DNA from: Aliagarivorans taiwanensis DSM 22990
GTDB lineage: Bacteria > Pseudomonadota > Gammaproteobacteria > Enterobacterales > Celerinatantimonadaceae
Assembly (NCBI RefSeq): GCF_000429505.1
Contig: NZ_AUBZ01000010.1
Span: 1 to 64,000 of the forward strand
Direction of reading: 5' to 3'
DNA length: 64,000 nt
This document shows positions 43,273 through 53,597 of the stretch, in pieces (position 1 is the first letter of the stretch; each line of letters opens with the position of its first letter). The notes under the pieces were generated by a model. It was not told the DNA's origin and did not search any database. It saw nothing but the letters and a program-made list of their open reading frames with translations. The translations under genes and the position numbers were made by a program.

Positions 43273-44955
43273 ATGCGACTGATTTGGCAAGGATTATTCG
43301 GATTAAGTGCGGTGTTGTTGGTTTCCGCCTGTGGCAGCTCCGGTGGGGCACTGGAACAGCCTGATCAATCGCTTCCGCCCTTGGATGTGCCGGTTTACCG
43401 CGCCTTTGATGAGTACGATCATAGCCAGCGCCTACGGGTTGATGGAGCGAAGATTGTTGATGGCGCTGGGCAAGAGCACACCTTACGGGGCGTCGCCTTT
43501 GGTAACGAGATTTGGTCTAACCCTAATGCGCCTACTCAGCACCACGACGAACGTGATTATGTCCGCCTCAAAGAGATGGGGCTGAATAGCATCCGTTTCT
43601 ACCTTAACTATCAGTTGTTTGAAAGAGACAGCCAGCCCTATGTTTATCGTCAGGCGGGCTGGGATTGGCTGGACAAGAATCTTGAGTGGGCGGAGAAACA
43701 TGGCATCTATCTGGTGCTAAACATGCACGCCCCGCAAGGGGGCTATCAGTCCAACGGTGCTGGAGATGCGTTGTGGGAAGTGCGCAGCAACCAACAGCGT
43801 TTGACCCGACTTTGGCAAGCCATCGCGATGCGCTACCGGGGGCACCCGAACATTGCCGCCTTTGATCTGCTCAACGAGCCACGGCCCACCCGCAGTAATA
43901 GTCAGTGGCAGCAATTAGCCAATGAAATCGTCGCGGCTATCCGCGAGGTCAATCCCGAGCATATTGTTTCGGTGGAGCGGATCTTGGGCACCCAGATCAG
44001 CTGGGAAGTGGATGAGCAGCAAAACTTCTTCCGACTCGACGACCTTAACATTCTCTACCAGTACCACTTTTATGAGCCGATGGCCTTGACCCATCAGCAA
44101 GCCGATTGGCTGGATGGCTATAGCGCCGCTCGCGAATATCCTGATCCCTACCGCTATGAGATTGTTGGCAACTCCCGCTGGATCGGGGGAACATTTGGTA
44201 ATCCAACACTGGCTCAAGACCACAGCGAATGGCAGCAGATGGAAGGGGAGATCTGGTGGGCAAACGATCTAGAGGTCGAGGTGCTTTATCCGGTGTTAGC
44301 GGCCAAGGCGGTGAGCGGTTACGTTGAGTTTGCCGATGCGGTGGTACTGGAATATGCCCCCGGCTCCAGCCGGGGTAATGTGCTGATGGAGGTGGACCTT
44401 AGCAACCAAGAGAACTGGTACTTTTGGAGTCAGAATGGCAGCGGTAGCGGCCGGGTGTATCAAGAGTCGGGGCTCGCGGTGCGCCGCGCCGAGGGAACCA
44501 CTGCTGGTGCCGACTGGACCAGCCGCTCGCAGCTGATTGTGCCCAAGCCGGGCTATGGCTATCAGATTTCTGGCTTGATGCGAGGCCAAGGGCTAGCTGG
44601 GTCTACGAGTCGCTTGCGACTAGATTTTCTAGGGGACGTCGATCAGGTACTAGCTTGGGATCGCCCCTTGTTGGAAGCGAAGATCGAATTGATTGAGTCT
44701 TGGGCCCGCGCCCAAGGCGTGCCGCTGTATCTGGGGGAGTTCGGTTGTATCCGCCACTGCTTCGAGGACGACCAAGGCGGCGAGCGCTGGGTGGAGGATA
44801 TGCTCGATATTCTGGAGCAGCGCGGCACCCACTTTAACTACCACGCTTACCACGAGTACAACTTTGGCATCTACCACAACGGCGAGGGCCTACCCTCGGA
44901 TGATTCGGTGAATCAGGCCTTGGTTGAACTGTTCCAGAGCCGTTTTGTGGATTAG
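43273..44955 (+). CDS. Glycoside hydrolase family 5 lipoprotein with internal beta-rich insertion
   Basis: Secreted glycosidase of 560 residues. A lipoprotein signal ends in VSAC (Cys20). The (beta/alpha)8 barrel of GH5 begins near GVAFGNEIWSN (about residue 80). The acid/base is Glu202 in DLLNEPRP, and the nucleophile is Glu489 in YLGEFGC. The gap of 287 residues between them is far larger than in simple GH5 enzymes. Residues about 355-460 form a beta-rich, Gly/Ser-rich insertion (VLMEVDLSNQENWYFW and so on) that looks like a carbohydrate-binding jelly roll. Likely substrate is a plant or algal beta-glucan or mannan; not decidable. AGGAG supports ATG 43273. Confidence 0.82.
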   Translation: MRLIWQGLFGLSAVLLVSACGSSGGALEQPDQSLPPLDVPVYRAFDEYDHSQRLRVDGAKIVDGAGQEHTLRGVAFGNEIWSNPNAPTQHHDERDYVRLKEMGLNSIRFYLNYQLFERDSQPYVYRQAGWDWLDKNLEWAEKHGIYLVLNMHAPQGGYQSNGAGDALWEVRSNQQRLTRLWQAIAMRYRGHPNIAAFDLLNEPRPTRSNSQWQQLANEIVAAIREVNPEHIVSVERILGTQISWEVDEQQNFFRLDDLNILYQYHFYEPMALTHQQADWLDGYSAAREYPDPYRYEIVGNSRWIGGTFGNPTLAQDHSEWQQMEGEIWWANDLEVEVLYPVLAAKAVSGYVEFADAVVLEYAPGSSRGNVLMEVDLSNQENWYFWSQNGSGSGRVYQESGLAVRRAEGTTAGADWTSRSQLIVPKPGYGYQISGLMRGQGLAGSTSRLRLDFLGDVDQVLAWDRPLLEAKIELIESWARAQGVPLYLGEFGCIRHCFEDDQGGERWVEDMLDILEQRGTHFNYHAYHEYNFGIYHNGEGLPSDDSVNQALVELFQSRFVD

Positions 44956-45000
44956 TGTTGGCAGACAAGCGCTAATGGTGTGAAGCTCATCGAACGAAAC

Positions 45001-45027
45001 AGGCATAGCACTGCGCTATGCCTTTAT
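45001..45027. terminator. Bidirectional terminator
   Basis: AGGCATAGC / GCTATGCCT, 9-bp perfect arms with a 5-base loop, then TTATT on the plus strand. Between the convergent GH5 and DUF2846 genes. Confidence 0.7.
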
Positions 45028-45038
45028 TAGAGGTGTGC

Positions 45039-45503
45039 TTAGTTGTTGCCGCAAGTGCCTTTGGCGGCCATTTTTAGTTTAGCTAGTTGGGTTTTACCCT
45101 CGTCGCTCTCGACTTGCTTGAGTCCCGCGCCACCAACGAATACGCCCATCTTGATGTACTGTTCAATGAAGTAGAGCTCGCCTGCATCGGTATAGAGAAC
45201 GATATCGTTATTAGAGAACTCTGACTCGGTAGAAAGTGTATGCTCTTGGTCGCCTTCTACCTCGTGATAGAAGAATACACCTTTAGCTGTTTCGCCAATA
45301 CACTCACCATCGACCAACACATCTTTTTTCAATGCGGCTCCACCGAATGAGTCTTTGCGGAAGATATAAAGACCTGCCATTGAGTCGGAGGGGGCGCTAA
45401 ATGCTTTCGCCTGCTCTTCTTGTGCATTCGACTCAGTAGGTACTGATGCACAACCTGAGGGTAGTGAAGATACAATAACTGAAGCGAAAATCAGTTTATT
45501 CAT
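45039..45503 (-). CDS. DUF2846-type lipoprotein
   Basis: Protein of 154 residues. The signal peptide ends near SSLPSGCAS; Cys18 is the likely lipidation site, although Pro at -3 is unusual for a lipobox. The body, with MAGLYIFRKDSF, VDGECIGETAKGVFFYHEV and ELYFIEQYIKMGVFVGGAGLKQV, matches DUF2846 proteins, which are small outer-membrane or periplasmic lipoproteins of unknown function. The gene is more AT-rich than its neighbours, which may indicate more recent acquisition. Confidence 0.8.
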   Translation of the reverse strand: MNKLIFASVIVSSLPSGCASVPTESNAQEEQAKAFSAPSDSMAGLYIFRKDSFGGAALKKDVLVDGECIGETAKGVFFYHEVEGDQEHTLSTESEFSNNDIVLYTDAGELYFIEQYIKMGVFVGGAGLKQVESDEGKTQLAKLKMAAKGTCGNN

Positions 45504-45665
45504 CTTACATCCTTGTTGCTGATTATTGTTTTTTTATTAACCTTTACAATAGGTTAGGTATTTCAGCATGAAAGACTACACTGTGAGTGTGGATTTGTGA
45601 ACTGGTGTGTTTGGTTCACTAAAGTTGAACTGCGGATCGTAGAAAGCGGCCTTATCAGCTGCGGC

Positions 45666-46304
45666 TTAGTGCTTTGAGTGGCTCTTACTCACCCATTCAG
45701 CTACCTGCTTTGCGCGGTTATCACCGGACTTTTTCAGCCCCTCGATAACGCCAGCAATGTTCTCTGGCGGCTGATTCTGGCTAAGCTTCCATTGCCCCTC
45801 TATCTGTTCTACCTCGATTTCAACCCCGACTATCGCGTTCAGTAGCTTGTCGATATAGCTGTCTGGGGCATCGTTCACCGACCAAGGTTTGGCTTCTTTC
45901 GACTCGTGCTCTTGAGTTAAGCCATCTACCAGTTCAAGCAGCCAAGTTTTGTCGTGTTTGAAGGCCAAGCTACCTTTTACATGCACCGCCACATAGTTCC
46001 AGGTAGGCACCGCCTTCCCATGTACCGCTTTGCTTGGGTAGTGGTTGGGTGAGATGTAACAGTTGGGGCCGTGGAAGATGCCAAGGACTTGCGCAGATTC
46101 CCCTGCGGTTTTCCATAGCGGGTTTGCCTTGGCGATATGCCCTTTAAGCAACAGTTTATCTGGTTGTTGCTCGAGCAACATAGGGAGGTGCATCGCATCG
46201 GGACCAGCCTGCGAATGGGTAACTAGCGTGGCAAAGGGATGGCTGCGAACAAGCGTCAGCAGCGCTTCGATATCGTCTTGCTGAAAGTGCTTTGGAATGT
46301 ACAC
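45666..46304 (-). CDS. FMN-binding negative transcriptional regulator (PaiB family)
   Basis: Protein of 212 residues with the split-barrel flavin-binding fold of PaiB-type proteins. Matches include the N-terminal MYIPKHFQQDD, FATLVTHSQAGPDAMHLPMLL, LLKGHIAKANPLWK and the very typical YISPNHYPSKAVHGKAVPTWNYVAVHVKG. The name comes from Bacillus subtilis PaiB, reported to repress protease and sporulation genes; in proteobacteria it may be simply an FMN-dependent enzyme or sensor. Single-gene unit. Confidence 0.9.
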   Translation of the reverse strand: MYIPKHFQQDDIEALLTLVRSHPFATLVTHSQAGPDAMHLPMLLEQQPDKLLLKGHIAKANPLWKTAGESAQVLGIFHGPNCYISPNHYPSKAVHGKAVPTWNYVAVHVKGSLAFKHDKTWLLELVDGLTQEHESKEAKPWSVNDAPDSYIDKLLNAIVGVEIEVEQIEGQWKLSQNQPPENIAGVIEGLKKSGDNRAKQVAEWVSKSHSKH

Positions 46305-46497
46305 CGGCGCTCCTTTTTAGGGTTAATAAACTGAATGGCTTCAAGCATAACTCGTCGCTAGCATGTTGTGCAAAGCCTAGATTGCGCAATAGCGCAAGTG
46401 TCTTATCAATAGCGCTTGGCGTTTGACGCTAATGAACAACAGACCGGCAACTTTGAACTTGGTATGTAAGCTGCGGGGTCGGGAAGGAAAGGGGCAA

Positions 46498-47928
<1,431 letters not shown>

Positions 47929-50900
47929 TTACTGGGCATGCACCCGCAGCTCGGCGGCAGAATTACGTTTATGCCCCAGCAGCGAGCTAAGCTCGGCAGA
48001 CTTGGGCTTAATCAGATGGAAGTGGCCAACCTGGCTTTCGAAGTCGTTAAGCAGCTCTTGAGCGCGTGGGCTGCCAGTAGCATCGAGGTGATCGTTGATA
48101 AGGCCACGCAGGTGCTCTTGATGGATTGGCAGCTCGGCAACGCTCAGCAGCTCAACCATCTCGCCATTGCAGCGTTGGGCGAACTGGCCGTCTTGGTCAT
48201 AGACATAGGCGAAGCCGCCGGTCATGCCCGCGGCGAAGTTGATCCCGGTCTGGCCCAACACCGTCACGATGCCGCCGGTCATGTACTCGCAGCCGTTGTC
48301 GCCAATCCCTTCCACCACTGCGATGGCCCCGGAGTTGCGCACCGCAAAGCGCTCGCCCGCCTTGCCCGAGGCAAACAGTTTGCCGCCGGTGGCGCCATAC
48401 AGGCAGGTGTTGCCAATAATGCTGGCCTCGTGGGCGGCAAAGGCGACCCCAAGGTGGGGTTTGATCACCAGCTTGCCGCCGGTCATGCCCTTGCCGACAT
48501 AGTCGTTGGCATCGCCGGTGAGCTCCATCTCAACGCCGCCGACATTCCATACCCCAAAGCTTTGTCCGGCAGTGCCGTTGAACTTCAAGGTCAGTGGGGT
48601 GGCGGCAAGCCCTTGGTTGCCATAACGCTGGGCAATCTCGCCGCTCAGTAGCGCACCGACGCTGCGATCGGTGTTGCGAATACCAAAGCTTAGACTGGCG
48701 GCTTTACCCAATAATGGCTCGGCCGCTTGCCACAGCTGCAGGTTTAGCTCGCCCTTGTCAAAAGGCGCGTTGGTCTGCTGGTTAAACTGTGGATGGGGGC
48801 TGTCTTGGCGAACCAGCAGCTCGCCCAGCTGCAGTTTTTGCTGCTTGGCGGTGATGCCGGGCAGCAGCTCCAGTAGATCGGTACGGCCAATCAGCTGAGT
48901 CAGCTCGGCCACGCCAAGGCTGGCCATCAGCTCGCGCACCTCGCGCACCAGTAGCCGGAAGTAGTTCATGACTGCTTCTGCTTGGCCGAGGAAGTACTTG
49001 CTGCGCAGGGTCTCGTCTTGGGTGGCGACACCGGTGGCGCAGTTGTTTAGATGGCAGATCCGCAGGTATTTGCAGCCCATCACCACCATCGGTCCGGTGC
49101 CAAAGCCAAAGCTCTCGGCGCCAAGAATGGCGGCTTTGACCACATCCAGCCCGCTTTTCAGCCCGCCGTCGACTTGCAGTCTCACCTTATGACGCAGGCC
49201 GTTATCGACCAGCGCTTGGTGGGTTTCGACCAGCCCTAGCTCCCAAGGGCTACCCGCATATTTGACCGAGGTGAGTGGGCTTGCGCCGGTTCCACCGTCG
49301 TAACCGGAGATGGTAATCAGGTCGGCATAGGCCTTGGCCACCCCGGTGGCAATGGTGCCGACTCCGGGCTCGGAGACCAGCTTGACCGAGACCAGCACCT
49401 GCGGGTTGATCTGCTTAATGTCAAAGATCAGCTGGGCCAAGTCCTCAATCGAGTAGATATCGTGGTGTGGCGGCGGCGATATCAGGGTTACCCCGGGTAC
49501 CGAGTAGCGCAGCTTGGCGATCTCAACGCTGACCTTATGACCGGGCAGCTGACCGCCTTCTCCGGGCTTGGCCCCTTGCGCCATCTTGATCTGCACCACC
49601 TCGGCATTGCGCAGGTAGTGGGCGGTGACGCCAAAGCGGCCCGAGGCGATCTGCTTGATCTTGGAGTTGCGCTCGCTGTTAAAGCGACTGGGATCCTCGC
49701 CCCCTTCGCCGGAGTTACTTTGGCCACCCAAGCGGTTCATGGCGACCGCCAGAGTTTCGTGGGCCTCTTTACCCAGCGCGCCAATCGACATGGCGGCGGT
49801 ATCGAAGCGGCGGAAAAACTGTTGCTCTTCTTCCACCTGCTCGATGGGCAGCGGCTGCTCGGCGCTCTTGAGCGCCAGCATATCGCGCAGGCTGGAGATG
49901 GGGCGTTGATTGACCGCATCGGCAAAGCGCTGGTAGGTGGCATAATCGCCACTTTGGCTAGCCTGCTGAAGCAGTTGCACCACATCCGGGTTATAGGCGT
50001 GGTATTCCCCACCGTGTTGGTACTTCAGCAGGCCGCCGGGTTCGAGGGGGCGGCGTTTGATCCAGGCGCGGGTCGCCAGATTGCGTTGGTCGGCTTGCAG
50101 GTCGCTAAAATCGGCCCCCTCGATACGTGAGGCAATGCCAGTAAAGCAGCGCTCGACCACCTTGGAAGAGAGCCCAACCGCCTCAAACAGCTGGCTACAG
50201 CGGTAGCTGGCAATGGTGGAGATCCCCATCTTCGACATGATCTTCAGCAGCCCCTTACCAATGCCCTTAAGGTAGTTGCCTTGTACCTCGCGTACGCTCA
50301 GTGGGATCTTGCCATCGCTCACCATGGCGTTAAGGCTTTGCAGCGCCAGATAGGGGTAGATGGCGGTGGCGCCGAAGCCGAGTAGCACCGCAAAGTGGTG
50401 GGGATCGCGCGCCGAGCCGGTCTCGACAATGATATTGCTGTCGCAGCGTAGCTGCTGTTCAACCAAGCGCTGTTGGATTGCCCCGACCGCCATCGCCGCG
50501 GGGATCGGCAGATGATCCGCCTGTAGGCTACGATCGCTCAGCACCAACAGTACGGCGCCTGCGCGCACTGCCTCCAAAGCCCGCTCACACAGCTGCTCTA
50601 GGGCGACCTCTAAGCCTTGCGATTCTGGGTAGTTCAACTCCAAGCGTTGGTGCTGGTAGTGTTTGGCATCCAGCTCCAGCAGCTGGCTAAAGTCGCTGGG
50701 GCTTAAGATGGGCGATTCAAAGCCACAGCGGTTGGCGTGGCCAGTGGTCTCTCTAAAGACATTTTGCTCGCGGCCAATCAAGGTGGCCAGCGACATCACA
50801 TGGCGCTCGCGCAGTGGGTCGATGGGTGGGTTGGTAACCTGAGCAAAGCACTGGCGGAAGTAGTCGTAGAGCGAGCGGCTGCGCGAGCTGAGCACCGCCA

Positions 50901-52374
50901 TCGGCGCATCATCGCCCATCGAGCCGGTGGCCTCCTGGCCTTGCTCGCCCAGTACTCGGACGACCTGTTCTAACTCTTCGCGGCTGTAGCCGAACATCTT
51001 TTGCTGTACCAATAGCTCTGCGGCGTCCATGGGTGCGTCTTGGATCTGCTCGTCACTGAGCTGATCTGCTGGGGTCAGGCGGCTGCAGTTGTTATGTAGC
51101 CATTCACGATAGGGGTGGCGGCACTTGAGCTGCTGATCAATCTCAAACGACGACCACAGGGTATGTTCTTGGGTGTCGATCACCAGCAGCTCGCCCGGGC
51201 CAACCCGGCCCTTCTCCAGCACTTCGTCAGGCTGGTAGTCCCAGATGCCGATCTCGGAGGCCAGAGTGATAAAGCCTTCGCTGGTGCGCACGTAACGGGC
51301 CGGGCGCAGGCCGTTACGATCGAGTCCGCAGGCGGCATAGCGACCGTTACACATCACGATCCCAGCCGGACCGTCCCAGGGCTCCATATGCATGGAGTTA
51401 AAGTCGTAGAAGGCGCGCAGGTCCTCATCCATATTCGGGTGGTTTTGCCAGGCGGGCGGGATCAGCAAGCGGAAGGCGCGGAACAGGTCCATGCCGCCGG
51501 CCAGAAACAAGTCCAGCATATTGTCTAAGGAGGAGGAGTCAGAGCCGCTTTCGTTAACAAAGGGGGCGGCGTCTTGCAGATCCGGCAGCAGTGGCGAGGC
51601 GAACTTATAGCCGCGCGCCTTGGCCCACTGACGGTTACCGACGATGGTGTTGATCTCGCCATTGTGGGCCAGCAGACGAAACGGCTGTGCCAGCTCCCAG
51701 CGTGGTGAGGTGTTGGTAGAAAAGCGCTGGTGGAACAGGCACGCGGTGCTGGCCAGGCGGATATCCGCCAAGTCGGGATAGAACAGCGGCAGGTCGGCGG
51801 GCATACACAGCCCTTTGTACACCACCGTTTGCGCTGACAGTGAGGCGATATAGCAGGCTAGCTTGTCGAGCTTTTTCTCCAACCGGCGGCGCGCCATATA
51901 CAGGCGACGTTCCAAGTCATCGCCGCTCCAGCCAGCTGGGGCGTTGATCAGCACCTGTTCAATCCGTGGCAGGGTTTGCCGGGCCAGCTCGCCGAGGATG
52001 TCGGCTTCTACCGGCACTTCTCGCCAGGCCACTACGTCCAGCGCCTCTTGTTCCAGTTGTTGGTTAATCAGCTGGCGGGCGGCCTGAGCGCTGATTGGAT
52101 CGGTGGGCAGAAAACACACCCCCACCGCGTAGCTGGGGGCGAGTTGCCAGCCATGTTGCTCGGCCAGCATCTGGAAAAAGCCATCGGGCTTGGCCATTAG
52201 CAGGCCGCAGCCGTCGCCGGTTTTACCGTCGGCGGAGATACCGCCGCGATGCTGCATACGTTGCAAGCCTTGGATGGCGGTGCGCACCAGTTTATGGCTG
52301 GGCTTGCCTTCGACATTGGCGATCAGGCCAAAGCCGCAGTTATCTTTGACCAGTTGAGGATCATAGATTGCCAT
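47929..52374 (-). CDS. gltB: Glutamate synthase large (alpha) subunit
   Basis: Protein of 1481 residues, full length. The class II amidotransferase nucleophile is Cys13 (DNCGFGLIANV), after a 12-residue leader that is normally removed. The order is: amidase domain (about 1-420), central domain, FMN-binding synthase domain with the 3Fe-4S motif GCKYLRICHLNNCATGVATQ (about residue 1100), and the C-terminal beta-helix with many Gly-rich repeats. Ammonia from glutamine tunnels to 2-oxoglutarate. GGAGGAG precedes the ATG. First gene of gltBD; I see no clear regulatory site in the 197 bases upstream. Confidence 0.97.
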   Translation of the reverse strand: MAIYDPQLVKDNCGFGLIANVEGKPSHKLVRTAIQGLQRMQHRGGISADGKTGDGCGLLMAKPDGFFQMLAEQHGWQLAPSYAVGVCFLPTDPISAQAARQLINQQLEQEALDVVAWREVPVEADILGELARQTLPRIEQVLINAPAGWSGDDLERRLYMARRRLEKKLDKLACYIASLSAQTVVYKGLCMPADLPLFYPDLADIRLASTACLFHQRFSTNTSPRWELAQPFRLLAHNGEINTIVGNRQWAKARGYKFASPLLPDLQDAAPFVNESGSDSSSLDNMLDLFLAGGMDLFRAFRLLIPPAWQNHPNMDEDLRAFYDFNSMHMEPWDGPAGIVMCNGRYAACGLDRNGLRPARYVRTSEGFITLASEIGIWDYQPDEVLEKGRVGPGELLVIDTQEHTLWSSFEIDQQLKCRHPYREWLHNNCSRLTPADQLSDEQIQDAPMDAAELLVQQKMFGYSREELEQVVRVLGEQGQEATGSMGDDAPMAVLSSRSRSLYDYFRQCFAQVTNPPIDPLRERHVMSLATLIGREQNVFRETTGHANRCGFESPILSPSDFSQLLELDAKHYQHQRLELNYPESQGLEVALEQLCERALEAVRAGAVLLVLSDRSLQADHLPIPAAMAVGAIQQRLVEQQLRCDSNIIVETGSARDPHHFAVLLGFGATAIYPYLALQSLNAMVSDGKIPLSVREVQGNYLKGIGKGLLKIMSKMGISTIASYRCSQLFEAVGLSSKVVERCFTGIASRIEGADFSDLQADQRNLATRAWIKRRPLEPGGLLKYQHGGEYHAYNPDVVQLLQQASQSGDYATYQRFADAVNQRPISSLRDMLALKSAEQPLPIEQVEEEQQFFRRFDTAAMSIGALGKEAHETLAVAMNRLGGQSNSGEGGEDPSRFNSERNSKIKQIASGRFGVTAHYLRNAEVVQIKMAQGAKPGEGGQLPGHKVSVEIAKLRYSVPGVTLISPPPHHDIYSIEDLAQLIFDIKQINPQVLVSVKLVSEPGVGTIATGVAKAYADLITISGYDGGTGASPLTSVKYAGSPWELGLVETHQALVDNGLRHKVRLQVDGGLKSGLDVVKAAILGAESFGFGTGPMVVMGCKYLRICHLNNCATGVATQDETLRSKYFLGQAEAVMNYFRLLVREVRELMASLGVAELTQLIGRTDLLELLPGITAKQQKLQLGELLVRQDSPHPQFNQQTNAPFDKGELNLQLWQAAEPLLGKAASLSFGIRNTDRSVGALLSGEIAQRYGNQGLAATPLTLKFNGTAGQSFGVWNVGGVEMELTGDANDYVGKGMTGGKLVIKPHLGVAFAAHEASIIGNTCLYGATGGKLFASGKAGERFAVRNSGAIAVVEGIGDNGCEYMTGGIVTVLGQTGINFAAGMTGGFAYVYDQDGQFAQRCNGEMVELLSVAELPIHQEHLRGLINDHLDATGSPRAQELLNDFESQVGHFHLIKPKSAELSSLLGHKRNSAAELRVHAQ

Positions 52375-52571
52375 GGTTCTCCTCCTTGATTGGCGCGGAT
52401 ATCTCAGCTTATTCTTTTATTTTCAATGAGATATTCTTACAGTGCGATTCAGTATCCGTTACGCTGAGGGGCACGCCAGTGCCTTCTTGAAAAAATAGCT
52501 GACTCTTGCTCGGGCTTCCTCTAAAATCGCCCAACTTTTATTCAGCAGCCATTGTTAAGCGGTAATCTACG

Positions 52572-53486
52572 GTGCAACTCGATCTTTACGTCAATACCCT
52601 CGGTCGTCATCTAAAACAGCGTTTCCCCCACCGGGTGCGTAAGTTGAGCGTTGATGGTGCATTTACCTGCCCCAACCGCGATGGCACCATCGGCCGTGGC
52701 GGCTGCACCTTCTGCAACGTTGACTCCTTTGTAAAGCCGCACCAGCAAAGCCTGGGCGTGGCAGAGCAGCTAGAGCAGCGCAAGGCGGAAATGAAACATA
52801 AAGACATCGGCTATCTCGCCTACTTCCAGGCCTACACCTCCACCTATGCTGAAATCGAGTATCTGCAAGGCATGTACCAGCAAGCGTTGGAAGACCCTTC
52901 AGTGGTGGGGCTATGTATTGGCACTCGCCCCGATTGTGTACCCGAGCAAGTCTTGAACTTGCTGGCCGACTACCAGCAGCAAGGCAAAGAAGTGTGGCTT
53001 GAGCTGGGGCTGCAAACCGCCCACGACGACACCCTAAAGCGCATCAACCGTGGCCATGGCTTGGCCGAATTTTCTGATACCGTGGCCAAGGCTAAAGCCC
53101 TGAATTTGCAGGTGTGCGCTCACCTGATCTTAGGCCTGCCGGGTGAGGGGCCTGAGCACTACATGCAAACCTTGCAACAAGTACTGGCGCTGGATGTGGA
53201 TGGCATTAAGCTGCATCCACTGCATGTGGTAGAAGGCAGTATTATGGCCAAAGCCTATCGTGCCGGTCGCATCCAGCTGATGAGCCAAGACGAGTATGTG
53301 GAACAGGCGATACGTTTGATTCAGCACACCCCGCCGGAGGTGGTCTATCACCGGGTAGCGGCCGAGGCGCGTAAACCGCTGTTGGTGGCACCGGATTGGT
53401 GTGAGCAGCGCTGGCCGCCGATTACCGCCATTGCCAAGGGCTTGGCGGCGACAGGCGTGCAGGGCTCGCGCTACTGCAGTGAGTAA
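52572..53486 (+). CDS. yhcC: TIGR01212 family radical SAM protein (YhcC-like)
   Basis: Radical SAM protein of 304 residues starting at GTG 52572. The iron-sulfur site is in AFTCPNRDGTIGRGGCTFCNVDSF, where the spacing of the three cysteines is wider than the usual CxxxCxxC, as is characteristic of this family. GTRPDCVPEQVLNLL and LELGLQTAHDDTLKRINRGH follow, and HLILGLPGEGPEHY forms a later SAM-contact segment. E. coli YhcC sits in the same gltB/arcB neighbourhood; its reaction is not established, though tRNA-modification-type chemistry has been suggested because of its likeness to Elp3 enzymes. Divergent from gltB. Confidence 0.9.
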   Translation: MQLDLYVNTLGRHLKQRFPHRVRKLSVDGAFTCPNRDGTIGRGGCTFCNVDSFVKPHQQSLGVAEQLEQRKAEMKHKDIGYLAYFQAYTSTYAEIEYLQGMYQQALEDPSVVGLCIGTRPDCVPEQVLNLLADYQQQGKEVWLELGLQTAHDDTLKRINRGHGLAEFSDTVAKAKALNLQVCAHLILGLPGEGPEHYMQTLQQVLALDVDGIKLHPLHVVEGSIMAKAYRAGRIQLMSQDEYVEQAIRLIQHTPPEVVYHRVAAEARKPLLVAPDWCEQRWPPITAIAKGLAATGVQGSRYCSE

Positions 53487-53597
53487 GTGCTTGATCGCAG
53501 TTTGTTAGATAGAGCAATTATTGATCACATTAGCCCTTTATCTTTGAGGCGTTTACTGTAAATTAGAGAGCTGTACACGGAATGATTATACAGTTCA

